Source: an uncultured Alphaproteobacteria bacterium (GTDB lineage Bacteria; Pseudomonadota; Alphaproteobacteria; HIMB59; GCA-002718135). From it: a stretch of 64,000 bases of DNA. Each line of letters starts with the position of its first letter. Position 1 is the first letter of the stretch. Shown here in pieces: positions 10,106 to 18,947 of the stretch. The notes beneath the pieces are model-generated. The model was not told the origin of the DNA, made no database searches, and saw nothing but the letters and a program-made list of their open reading frames with translations. The position numbers were made by a program, and so were the translations under genes. The stretch covers positions 1 to 64,000 of the forward strand of contig CACIQI010000007.1 in NCBI GenBank assembly GCA_902588745.1. Reading direction: 5' to 3'.

Positions 10106-10838
10106 GTCCTGGAATTACAAGATCTGGTTTATAGCTTTGTGCTTTATCTAGTGATTCGTTTAATTGTTTTAAATTTGCTTCTGGATACCATCTAGAAAAT
10201 TTTCTTTCACAATACTCTTCCTTTGTCATAGTTTGATCACCAGCAATTAAAATAGTTTCATCATTACTTTTAACTATAAAAGATATATGGCCATTTGTAT
10301 GTCCCGGAGTGGTTATTGCATAGACATTTTCCATAATTTTTGTCTCATTATCATCTGAGATTTCAATGATTTCTCCCATCATTGATTTTTTAGCATCTAC
10401 AATTTCTTTCCCCTCAATAGCAACCATATCATCAAATTCTTTGCTTCCAATAATCCAAGGTTTATTTCTAAAATGAACAATAGAAGCTGCATGATCAGAA
10501 TGTGTATGAGTAGTAGCTACTATATCGATATCTTCATATGTTAAATTTTTTGAAGCCAGTGCTCTCTTTAATATAGAATAAAAACCGATATGATAATTAC
10601 CAGGATCAACTAAAATATTTTTCTCACCTCTAATTAGTGTAGTTGAGGCTACTGGTAAAAAACCAACATTTGTATCAAAAATTGGTCCATCATCAGTAGT
10701 TACACCCATAAGCTTTTCCATCTCATCAAGTTGTTGTTCTGGATGTGAAGCAAACATATAAATTAATTCGCTATTGTGATAACTAAATCTTAAAGTTACG
10801 GGATTTATTAAAATATCAACAGTAGTATTCATTCTCAA
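10077..10838 (-). CDS. MBL-fold metallo-hydrolase (lactonase/MBLAC1-like)
   Basis: TTHTHSDHAAS (HxHxDH), TPGHTNGHISF, IAGDQTMT, VIPGHDRSF. Confidence 0.88.
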   Translation of the reverse strand: MRMNTTVDILINPVTLRFSYHNSELIYMFASHPEQQLDEMEKLMGVTTDDGPIFDTNVGFLPVASTTLIRGEKNILVDPGNYHIGFYSILKRALASKNLTYEDIDIVATTHTHSDHAASIVHFRNKPWIIGSKEFDDMVAIEGKEIVDAKKSMMGEIIEISDDNETKIMENVYAITTPGHTNGHISFIVKSNDETILIAGDQTMTKEEYCERKFSRWYPEANLKQLNESLDKAQSYKPDLVIPGHDRSFKSTK

Positions 10839-12055
10839 ATATCTCCATTTTCAGACAGACTTTGATTAATCCAGTCTAAGTTTTCATAATTCATAAATGA
10901 GTAGTTATAGAAGCTAAATCCTGATGCATCTTTATTAAATACTTGAAGTTGGTTTTTAAGATCTAATTGATTAGAAACTTGTGGGAGGATTGTTCTCATT
11001 GCAGGTATCATTTCAACTTTGTTATTTAATACTTTTTTATAAACATCATATTTTTCTTTTATAAGATCTAAATCTGCAAAATAAAAAGTTGGATGAATTT
11101 CATCAATCAAGGGCAATAGAGAATTTAAATTTACACCATTTTGCCATCTCTGATTATTAGGACCAAGTGGATATAATGGACCAAAGTCAACTAAACCAAT
11201 TTTTAAATTTTTATCTTTTCGTAATTCATTGACTACCAAAGTATTGATGTTTGTGATACTTTCTTCTCTTGCCAAATAGTAATTCCAAAACTCACCATCA
11301 AGAATACTTTGAAAATCAGACCAATTCATAACTTCTTTATTTGTTTTTTGATTAAAATAATCATCTGTAGTTTTTTTAACCCAGTTTCTAATCATTTCAC
11401 CATCAATATTTTTTTGCTTCAAAGTCTCTAAACATTTATTACTAAAGTTAAGTGACATAATAAAATCGATATCAGCTGAAAAATCTACTCCAATTACTTC
11501 ATGGTGATGTCCGTGTCTTAATGGAAGATATTCAAGAGATTCAATTAGAATTTTATCAAATACACCTAGATTTACTACATCTCTTGATAAATTTACAAAA
11601 TGATCAACTACATCCGAATTAAAGGGACATAGAGAGTGTGTGATCGGATCACCCCAAGCATTATATACAGATGTATTGGGATAATTATTTCCAATTCCAG
11701 AATTATGAGTACCAAGCATCCATGCGCATAATTTGATATTATTTTTTTTACATTGATTTGATAATTCTTCCCAAAACTGACTCCAATTCTCAGTAAGATT
11801 ACTTATAGGGGATTGAAAACTATGATTATTATGCCAACTACTTGGATTGAAGTATAAAGCCCCAGGTTCAGGAAAATATATTTTTCTTTTTTTACTATGA
11901 GGTAAAAAAAACATTCCTGAGTGATAATTTACAGTAATATAAATTGCATTAAGTCCACTTCTCTTTACTGCATCAATAATTGCATCATAACCTTCATCAA
12001 TTACGTCCCAGGGATAACAAAATAAGGCTAAATCTTTTTTATTCATTTTTACCAT
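10835..12055 (-). CDS. Uncharacterised 406-aa protein, possibly a TIM-barrel glycosidase-like fold
   Basis: Long ORF with ATGA-type overlaps to neighbours. Contains KLCAWMLGTHNSGIG, DKILIESLEYLPLRHGHHHE, IGLVDFGPLYPLGPNNQRWQ. Coding is convincing; the fold is a guess from alternating beta/alpha texture. Confidence 0.7.
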   Translation of the reverse strand: MVKMNKKDLALFCYPWDVIDEGYDAIIDAVKRSGLNAIYITVNYHSGMFFLPHSKKRKIYFPEPGALYFNPSSWHNNHSFQSPISNLTENWSQFWEELSNQCKKNNIKLCAWMLGTHNSGIGNNYPNTSVYNAWGDPITHSLCPFNSDVVDHFVNLSRDVVNLGVFDKILIESLEYLPLRHGHHHEVIGVDFSADIDFIMSLNFSNKCLETLKQKNIDGEMIRNWVKKTTDDYFNQKTNKEVMNWSDFQSILDGEFWNYYLAREESITNINTLVVNELRKDKNLKIGLVDFGPLYPLGPNNQRWQNGVNLNSLLPLIDEIHPTFYFADLDLIKEKYDVYKKVLNNKVEMIPAMRTILPQVSNQLDLKNQLQVFNKDASGFSFYNYSFMNYENLDWINQSLSENGDI

Positions 12056-12833
12056 TTAAAGGTTTTTTCCATTTTGAAAAATCTTCAATAAAGTCTGAAA
12101 CTTTATCTGTTATTATCTCATAAAGTTCAGTGCCTTTCTTTTTGGAAGCAAGACTTGGTGAGCCAATAACTCCATGATCTGAAAGCTCTTTAAAGCTTGC
12201 ACTTACTCCAACTGAACCGCCTGATAAAAGGTCAACTCCTGTATATGAAGATCTTTTTAATGGGTTGTCGACAATTTTATCTTTTTTAACTATCTCCTCT
12301 TGCATATGTAACATAAGTGCTGTTTCCATTTCACATGCATGATTTATTCCACCAAGATCAGAATCTCTCCACTCATTAATTTCTTTCATGGCAAAATCCC
12401 AATATGATGCTGTAGCTATATAAATATTTTTATCGTATTTTAACTTTTGTCCAACATTTTTAAGAATAGCAATATTGCCTCCATGCCCATTCAAAATAAG
12501 TATTCTCTCTAATTTATTTTTTACCAAACTCTCAACTATATCCAATATAACGTTTGTTAATGTTTCATCCTTAATAGAAATTGTACCAGGAAAATCCATA
12601 TGATGTGGTGAATAACCTGACCAAATAACTGGTGCCACAACTGCATAAATATTCTTTTGGTGAGATTTTTTTACAGACTCATTGGCAATATTATTAACCA
12701 TAAATTCATCTACTTTGAGCGGTAAATGTTTTCCATGCTGCTCGAATGCACCAAGAGGAAGAAGAACTACCGGATCTTTATCTGATAAGTCCTTAACTTC
12801 CTCCCATGTATAATTACCCAAATTAACTTTCAT
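12039..12833 (-). CDS. Creatininase family protein (creatinine amidohydrolase-like)
   Basis: VVLLPLGAFEQHGKHLPLKVDE, APVIWSGYSPHHMDFPGTISI, ILNGHGGN, GGINHACEMETALML. Confidence 0.93.
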   Translation of the reverse strand: MKVNLGNYTWEEVKDLSDKDPVVLLPLGAFEQHGKHLPLKVDEFMVNNIANESVKKSHQKNIYAVVAPVIWSGYSPHHMDFPGTISIKDETLTNVILDIVESLVKNKLERILILNGHGGNIAILKNVGQKLKYDKNIYIATASYWDFAMKEINEWRDSDLGGINHACEMETALMLHMQEEIVKKDKIVDNPLKRSSYTGVDLLSGGSVGVSASFKELSDHGVIGSPSLASKKKGTELYEIITDKVSDFIEDFSKWKKPLNGKNE

Positions 12834-12852
12834 AATTTGTGTATTTTATTAT

Positions 12853-14175
12853 TTATGATCTGCTCGCATTAATTTGCTTAACAGCATCATTTAAAGCATC
12901 TTTAGCACTTTTCTTTTGAGTCAATGCTAATGAAACTTCATTTGATAATAATTCAACCCATTGATTTCTATCTGCAGAAAAACCTGCGTCTACAGGATAT
13001 AGATATGAGTCTTTAATAACACCTGCCATTGATATATTTTTCAGAACATCTGGATGATCTAGAGCAGGTTCTAAAGATGGTGCCCAAGGCGACGTTGAAC
13101 CTTGCAATATCTGATTGTCAGGACTTAAAGCCATTTCAATAAATTGCATTCCTGCCTCAGGATTATCTGAATATTTAGGTATTGCTAAAAATTCTGATCC
13201 ATCCACAGATGCAGAAGTTTCTAATGCAGGAAGTGGTGCTATACCACTCATCCCTTGCACTGCAGAATCTTCTGTGAAATTTGCAATTCCACTAATAAAT
13301 GGCCATGTTAAGAAAAATCCTCTTTTCCCTGCCATATAGCTTGGAGATGCATCAAATACCCAAGTGTAAGTAGGCGTAGCTGGGTCAATGATTTTATCTT
13401 TATGTAAAAGATCAACCATCATATTTAAAGCTTCAACACCCGCATCACTATTCATGATCGGATCTAGATTTTCATCTAAGAAACTTCCTCCATTCGCTTG
13501 AAGTAAAGCTCCAAAAGTCCAAAAACTATGAGTACCTGCCCAAGCATCAACAATACCATATATATCATTATCAGGATCGTTAATTTCTTTAGCAAAACGA
13601 ATAAGTTCGTTCCAAGAATTTTTTGTACGATGCCAATTATTAGGCGCTTCTGTATCCAATCCTGCATTTTTAAGTAAATTTTTATTCCAGTGCAGTACTG
13701 GGCAACCAATCGTAATTGGGGCAGCATAGACTTTGCCTTTGTAAGTTGCGGCAGTTAGACTGTTTTCCATAACGCCATTTGGTTTTAATGTATCATTTAC
13801 AAAATCACTCATATCCATCAACCAACCCTTATCAGCTAAACCAGCAATTTCTGAAGCAGTCACAAATATTGCATCACCTACACTTTTTCGTGCAATATAC
13901 GCTGAATTTAATTTAACAGATAGATCTGGTGTTGTTACTGTTTCTATACTTGGTGTAACACCATATTTTTCTGCATAAGCAGGAGCTAAAGCTTGCAAAT
14001 AATCCATATGTGAACCAAGCAAAAGACTAACTGGTTTAGTGTTAGCAGCAAATGCATACTTCATACCAACTTGCGATAATAGAGTACCTGCAAGAGCAGC
14101 AGAACCTGTATGGTTAATAAACTTTCTCCTAGAGATCTTTTTTTTCATTTTACCCTCCATTAAAATGATTATCAA
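12853..14175 (-). CDS. ABC transporter family-1 extracellular solute-binding protein with Tat-type signal
   Basis: MKKKISRRKFINHTGSAALAGTLLSQVGMKYAFA leader (start likely at an internal Met); SBP body with YKGKVYAAPITIG, GKRGFFLTWPFISG. Confidence 0.9.
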   Translation of the reverse strand: MIIILMEGKMKKKISRRKFINHTGSAALAGTLLSQVGMKYAFAANTKPVSLLLGSHMDYLQALAPAYAEKYGVTPSIETVTTPDLSVKLNSAYIARKSVGDAIFVTASEIAGLADKGWLMDMSDFVNDTLKPNGVMENSLTAATYKGKVYAAPITIGCPVLHWNKNLLKNAGLDTEAPNNWHRTKNSWNELIRFAKEINDPDNDIYGIVDAWAGTHSFWTFGALLQANGGSFLDENLDPIMNSDAGVEALNMMVDLLHKDKIIDPATPTYTWVFDASPSYMAGKRGFFLTWPFISGIANFTEDSAVQGMSGIAPLPALETSASVDGSEFLAIPKYSDNPEAGMQFIEMALSPDNQILQGSTSPWAPSLEPALDHPDVLKNISMAGVIKDSYLYPVDAGFSADRNQWVELLSNEVSLALTQKKSAKDALNDAVKQINASRS

Positions 14176-14403
14176 AAGATTGAACCGTATTTAAAATATA
14201 AAGTCAATAATGAACGAATTTAATTTCTCTAATTTATTTAAACTTAAACTTTAATAGTAAAAATTAATTAAAAATCTGTATTTTTGATATTCTATAAAAT
14301 TATATATATATTTCTTATATGCATTTTATGCATATCAAAATTCAGAAATTTATACTGTTATTGCATATAAAAGTTATTATATAAAACATGAAAGGAATTT
14401 TAT

Positions 14404-14580
14404 ATGATTAATGTTTTTAATTTTTTTAACAAAGTATATGAAGATTTAAGTGAGAAAAACTACAATAGTGATCAGGATTTAATAAAATATTTTAAATCTG
14501 AATATGGAAAGGAATGGAAAATAGAATTAGATAAACATCTTTTAAAAACTGAATTTGATATAAATAAGAAAGCCGCATAA
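14404..14580 (+). CDS. Small ORF, 58 aa, unknown function
   Basis: MINVFNFFNKVYEDLSEKNYNSDQDLIKYFKSEYGKEWKIELDKHLLKTEFDINKKAA; AAAGGAA Shine-Dalgarno-like motif just upstream of the ATG; not in the supplied track. Confidence 0.45.
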   Translation: MINVFNFFNKVYEDLSEKNYNSDQDLIKYFKSEYGKEWKIELDKHLLKTEFDINKKAA

Positions 14581-14590
14581 TCGGCGGCTT
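14570..14590 (-). terminator. Rho-independent terminator-like hairpin downstream of the minus-strand peptidase gene
   Basis: Perfect 7-bp arms AAGCCGC/GCGGCTT with a 7-nt loop. On the minus strand it is followed by TTTCTTATTT and lies just after the stop at 14594. Confidence 0.7.
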
Positions 14591-14593
14591 AAC

Positions 14594-16360
14594 TTAAATT
14601 TTCACAGTTACTCTCTTAAGCCAATTTCTCTCTTCTTCTTCAAGGAAAGACTCTAATTTTTCATACACCTGTGAGTGATATTTATTTAGCCACTCCTTCT
14701 CAATTTCATTTAATAGAGTGCTATCAATAAGATCTGAATCAATTGGACACCAAGAAATGGTTTCAAAGTATAATTTTTTATTAGCATTTTCATTAATAAC
14801 AACTAAGTTTTCAGTTCTTATCCCATATTCATTTTCTTTATAATATCCAGGTTCATTGGATAAAATCATTCCTGGAAGTAACTCAACGTTATCAAACATT
14901 GATTTTTTTGCAATACGTTGTGGGGCTTCATGAACACTTAAAAAACTTCCAATACCGTGACCAGTCCCATGATCATAATCTAAATTAATTTCTTGCAAGC
15001 TTTTTCTTGCCAGATAATCAATATCAGTGCCTTTTGTTCCTTTGTCAAAAACATGATTTGATAGAGCAATATGACCTTTAAGAACTCTCGTAAATCTATC
15101 TTTTTGTTCTGTTGTTGCTTGTCCTAAAATTATAGTTCTAGTTATATCTGTTGTTCCATCTAAATATTGCCCTCCTGAGTCAACAAGATAAATATTATTA
15201 TCTGAGAAAGATGACTTTCCTTCTTCAGTAACACGGTAATGGGGAAGGGCTGCATTTTTATCAATTGCTGATATTGTATCAAAAGATAGAGAATGAAATA
15301 ATTCATTTTTTTTTCGAAGATTTTCTAAATGATGTGCAACACTTATTTCATCATTTGATTTAGGATCCATTATATTTTTTAACCAATAAATATATTTAGT
15401 TATACTAACACCATCTCTTATATTTGCTTTTTTAGCTCCTTCTAGTTCAATTTCATTTTTTATAGCTTTTAACAAAATACATGGATTTTCTAAATTTTTA
15501 GTTTTTATTTTTTGTTTTTTTAGAAGATCCAAAAAATAATATGTTGTTGAATTAAAATCTAAACCAATTGATTCAGATGCATTAATGTTATTGAAAATTG
15601 ATCCTATGTTTTCAATATTATTAATATTTATTAGTGTTTGGATTTCCTTTTTTAGTATTTCTGGCATTGCAGACTTTTTAATATAGAAAGAATGTTTATT
15701 ATTTTTTGAAATTAGAAGATAGGAATAAAGCAGCGGTGTATATTTAATATCATCTGCTCTCAAATTTAATACCCAAGCAATATTATCAAGCCCAGAAATA
15801 AAATAATGATCAATTTCATTTTTATCTAAAAATTTTTTTAAAATGTCTAATTTTTCACGTCTTCCCTGACCAGCAAAACTTGTTGAGTGGTCGAATATAT
15901 CTGTATACTGAGTTTTTGGTTGATTTTCCCATATTAAATCAACAAAATTTTTATCTATTAATTGAAGTTTAGATTTTGAATTCTCTAACATTTTCTCCAC
16001 TTTTTCAATTTCTACAATTGAATGAAGAGTTGGATCTAATGCAATTTTATGTTCTTCTTCTAATAAAATTTTTTCTAAATCTGTCCAAAAGCTTTTTAAA
16101 TGTTTTGCTTGAATTTGTTTGGCATTAATTTGAGTGTTTGCTTGAAATGTATATCGTCCATCAACATACAAGAAGGCATCTGTTGGCGTTATAATTGCTC
16201 TTCCTGCAGAACCAGAAAAGTTTGTTATAAAATTTAATCTTTCTGCATTTGGAGAAATATATTCATTTAAATATTCATCACTTCTATTAATGACAAATAT
16301 ATCGATATCTTTTTCTTTTAATAGTTTTTGTAATTTTTCTAAATTTGATTGATTGATCAT
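14594..16360 (-). CDS. Aminopeptidase P family (M24) Xaa-Pro aminopeptidase
   Basis: LVDSGGQYLDGTTDITRTI, GTGHGIGSFLSVHEAPQRI, MILSNEPGYYKENEYGIRTENLVV. Confidence 0.94.
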   Translation of the reverse strand: MINQSNLEKLQKLLKEKDIDIFVINRSDEYLNEYISPNAERLNFITNFSGSAGRAIITPTDAFLYVDGRYTFQANTQINAKQIQAKHLKSFWTDLEKILLEEEHKIALDPTLHSIVEIEKVEKMLENSKSKLQLIDKNFVDLIWENQPKTQYTDIFDHSTSFAGQGRREKLDILKKFLDKNEIDHYFISGLDNIAWVLNLRADDIKYTPLLYSYLLISKNNKHSFYIKKSAMPEILKKEIQTLININNIENIGSIFNNINASESIGLDFNSTTYYFLDLLKKQKIKTKNLENPCILLKAIKNEIELEGAKKANIRDGVSITKYIYWLKNIMDPKSNDEISVAHHLENLRKKNELFHSLSFDTISAIDKNAALPHYRVTEEGKSSFSDNNIYLVDSGGQYLDGTTDITRTIILGQATTEQKDRFTRVLKGHIALSNHVFDKGTKGTDIDYLARKSLQEINLDYDHGTGHGIGSFLSVHEAPQRIAKKSMFDNVELLPGMILSNEPGYYKENEYGIRTENLVVINENANKKLYFETISWCPIDSDLIDSTLLNEIEKEWLNKYHSQVYEKLESFLEEEERNWLKRVTVKI

Positions 16361-17322
16361 AATTTATTAAATAAATTTAAATCAATATTACCACCAGAAA
16401 TCATAACGATAATCTTTTTATTTTTCACATCAATTTTATTGTTTAGTACTGCAGCTGCAGCAACAGCTCCTCCTGGTTCGACTACTATTTTAAGTTGTTC
16501 AGCTAGTAAAATTATGGTCTCTGTTACTTCTTTATCAGATACACTTAATCCTCCTTCAAGATTATTTGAATTAATTTGAAAGGTTATATTTCCAGGTTGT
16601 GGTGCTAATAGTGCATCACAAAATGATTTAGCATTTTTTTTATTTTCAATAAGTTTACCAGCTTCTAAAGATCTTTTAGTATCATCAAATTCGTCAGGCT
16701 CTACAGAATATGATTTTATATTTGGGTAGATATGTTTTAAGTATGTTGATGTTCCTGCAATAAGCCCTCCACCTCCACAACAACATAAATAAAAATCAGG
16801 TTCAATTGATTGCTCTTTCAAATCATTTACAATTTCTATAGCTGCAGTTCCCTGACCAGCAATTACATCTTCATCATCATAAGGTTTAATTAGAGCTCTA
16901 TTATCCTTCTTTTGAATTTCATTTCCTATCTGTTCTCTGCTTTGAAAATAAGTGTCATATAATATCACCTCTGCTCCATATTTTTTTGTATTTTCAATTT
17001 TTATTTTAGGTGCAGTTTTAGGCATTATTATTTTTGCACTAATGTTATTAATCATAGATGCATAAGCAACAGCTTGTGCATGATTACCTGATGAATATGC
17101 CACTACACCTGAGTCTTTTACATTTTCTATTAATTTTGTAATTTTATGTGTAGCTCCACGTAGTTTAAATGATCCAGTATTTTGTAAATTTTCAAGTTTA
17201 AAATAAATTTCTGCTTCTAAAAGATTATTTATATAATCATTAGTTACCAAAGGAGTTTTTGTTACCTTTTGATTGATTAATTTATAAGCATTATCAACAT
17301 TTAAATAGCTAAAATCAGTCAT
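16357..17322 (-). CDS. Threonine/serine dehydratase (PLP-dependent, fold type II)
   Basis: FKLENLQNTGSFKLRGATHKI (PLP-lysine), YSSGNHAQAVAYAS, CCCGGGGLIAG. Confidence 0.92.
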   Translation of the reverse strand: MTDFSYLNVDNAYKLINQKVTKTPLVTNDYINNLLEAEIYFKLENLQNTGSFKLRGATHKITKLIENVKDSGVVAYSSGNHAQAVAYASMINNISAKIIMPKTAPKIKIENTKKYGAEVILYDTYFQSREQIGNEIQKKDNRALIKPYDDEDVIAGQGTAAIEIVNDLKEQSIEPDFYLCCCGGGGLIAGTSTYLKHIYPNIKSYSVEPDEFDDTKRSLEAGKLIENKKNAKSFCDALLAPQPGNITFQINSNNLEGGLSVSDKEVTETIILLAEQLKIVVEPGGAVAAAAVLNNKIDVKNKKIIVMISGGNIDLNLFNKL

Positions 17323-17371
17323 AATTTTAAAGTTTTACATCGTTTTAATGGAATAAACTAAAAAAAAATAT

Positions 17372-17656
17372 ATGTATATTATCATGGAACAGAACAAAGT
17401 AACTTCGCCTTGCATTAGCGTATGTAAAACTGACCCAATCTCGGGGTATTGCTATGGCTGTGGAAGAACTAATGAAGAGAAAGCTATTTGGAAAGATGAA
17501 AATACTTCAAATGAATGGAAACAAAATAATTTATCTGAACTAAAATCTAGATTATCAGATTGGCAGTTAGAGGCATTTGAAGAATCTTATAAATCTAAGG
17601 TTGAAACAGGTTTATCTCTTATTAAGAAAAAATTAGCAGAAAATCGTAAAAATTGA
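17372..17656 (+). CDS. DUF1289 domain protein (Cys-rich, possible Fe-S)
   Basis: SPCISVCKTDPISGYCYGCGRTNEEKAIW. Confidence 0.88.
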   Translation: MYIIMEQNKVTSPCISVCKTDPISGYCYGCGRTNEEKAIWKDENTSNEWKQNNLSELKSRLSDWQLEAFEESYKSKVETGLSLIKKKLAENRKN

Positions 17657-18216
17657 AAAGTTTAATAATTTTTATTTTTATTTTATTTTTTTCATTCAAT
17701 CTTCAATCTCAAAATAAAATGATACTTGATAACTTAGAAACACCTGGAATTTCTTCTCAAGGTCAAAATTGGGCTTTTTTTACTGACGGAGTAATGGGTG
17801 GATTATCCCAAGGTAAAGCGATCATCTCAAAAGTTAATGATGTTAATTGTTATCATATGACAGGAGATGTCACGACTGAAAATAACGGTGGCTTTATACA
17901 AATAAGAAATCAATTAAAACCTTCAATATCAACAGAAGAGTTTGAGGGTATTTATTTTAAAGTGTTTGGTAATAATGAAGAGTATTCAATTCATGTAAGA
18001 ACCGCTCTAACGATGGCTCCATGGCAATATTATAAATATAGTTTTAAAACTAATTCTGAGTGGAAAGTAATAAAAGCACCCTTTAGTGAATTTAAAAAAT
18101 CAAATGCATATCAACCTAAAAAATTAGTTGGTCAGAATATCAAGACATTAGGTCTGGTTGCTGGATTTAAAGATTTTCAAGCAGATATTTGTTTATCAGA
18201 GATTGGCTTTTATTAA
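17653..18216 (+). CDS. CIA30 family protein (complex I intermediate-associated 30-like), TTG start
   Basis: WAFFTDGVMGGLSQGKA, GFIQIRNQL, signal-like N-terminus; overlaps the DUF1289 stop. Confidence 0.8.
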   Translation: MKSLIIFIFILFFSFNLQSQNKMILDNLETPGISSQGQNWAFFTDGVMGGLSQGKAIISKVNDVNCYHMTGDVTTENNGGFIQIRNQLKPSISTEEFEGIYFKVFGNNEEYSIHVRTALTMAPWQYYKYSFKTNSEWKVIKAPFSEFKKSNAYQPKKLVGQNIKTLGLVAGFKDFQADICLSEIGFY

Positions 18217-18947
18217 TAATCTATTTTCAATAAATACAATCCTTCGGGTGGCGCAGTAACCCCAGCAAATTCTCTTTTTTTGGATTGAATAATTTCTGTA
18301 ATTGATTTTTCTATTTTACTAAGTCCTATATCAACCAGTGTACCAACCATGATTCTAACTTGAGAATGTAAAAAGGATTTAGCTGATATTAAAAAATTTA
18401 TTTCATCATGATTAAAATTTATATCCAATGAATTAATAGATTTAATTGGTGATTTCGATTGGCAATTTATTGACCTAAAAGCAGACAAATCAAATTTTCC
18501 TATAAATTGTTGTGATTGTTTTATTATTTTTTCAGCATCTATTTTTTTATGTACACACCAAACTTTGTTTTGCTCTAACGTAATTGGTGACCTTCTATTT
18601 AAGATCTTGTATTCATACCATCTTAATTTTGCTGAAAATCTAGAATTAAAATCTTTATCTACTTTTTCAGCATGTAAAATAGATATGGGCTGGGGTCTTA
18701 GATAATGATTAATGCCATCTCTAATAGTATCGGTATCAAAATTTTGCTCTAATTCAAAATTAGCTACCTGCCCTCTTGCATGAACGCCTGCATCTGTTCG
18801 ACCAGCACCAAAAAGTATTATTTTTTGTTTTGATAGTTTTGCTATTGCCTCTTCAACCAATTGTTGAATAGAAGAACCATTTTCTTGACGTTGCCAACCA
18901 ACATAATTAGTCCCGTCATATTCTAATATTATCTTGTAGTTAGGCAT
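18213..18947 (-). CDS. truA: tRNA pseudouridine(38-40) synthase
   Basis: YDGTNYVGWQRQ, GAGRTDAGVHARGQVANF, FLHSQVRIMVGTLVDIG. Confidence 0.97.
   Translation of the reverse strand: MPNYKIILEYDGTNYVGWQRQENGSSIQQLVEEAIAKLSKQKIILFGAGRTDAGVHARGQVANFELEQNFDTDTIRDGINHYLRPQPISILHAEKVDKDFNSRFSAKLRWYEYKILNRRSPITLEQNKVWCVHKKIDAEKIIKQSQQFIGKFDLSAFRSINCQSKSPIKSINSLDINFNHDEINFLISAKSFLHSQVRIMVGTLVDIGLSKIEKSITEIIQSKKREFAGVTAPPEGLYLLKIDY

Noticed and set aside
13476-13727. 83-aa same-strand ORF inside the binding-protein gene
   Set aside because: Out-of-frame read-through of a well-supported SBP; the peptide is low-complexity hydrophobic with no family features.
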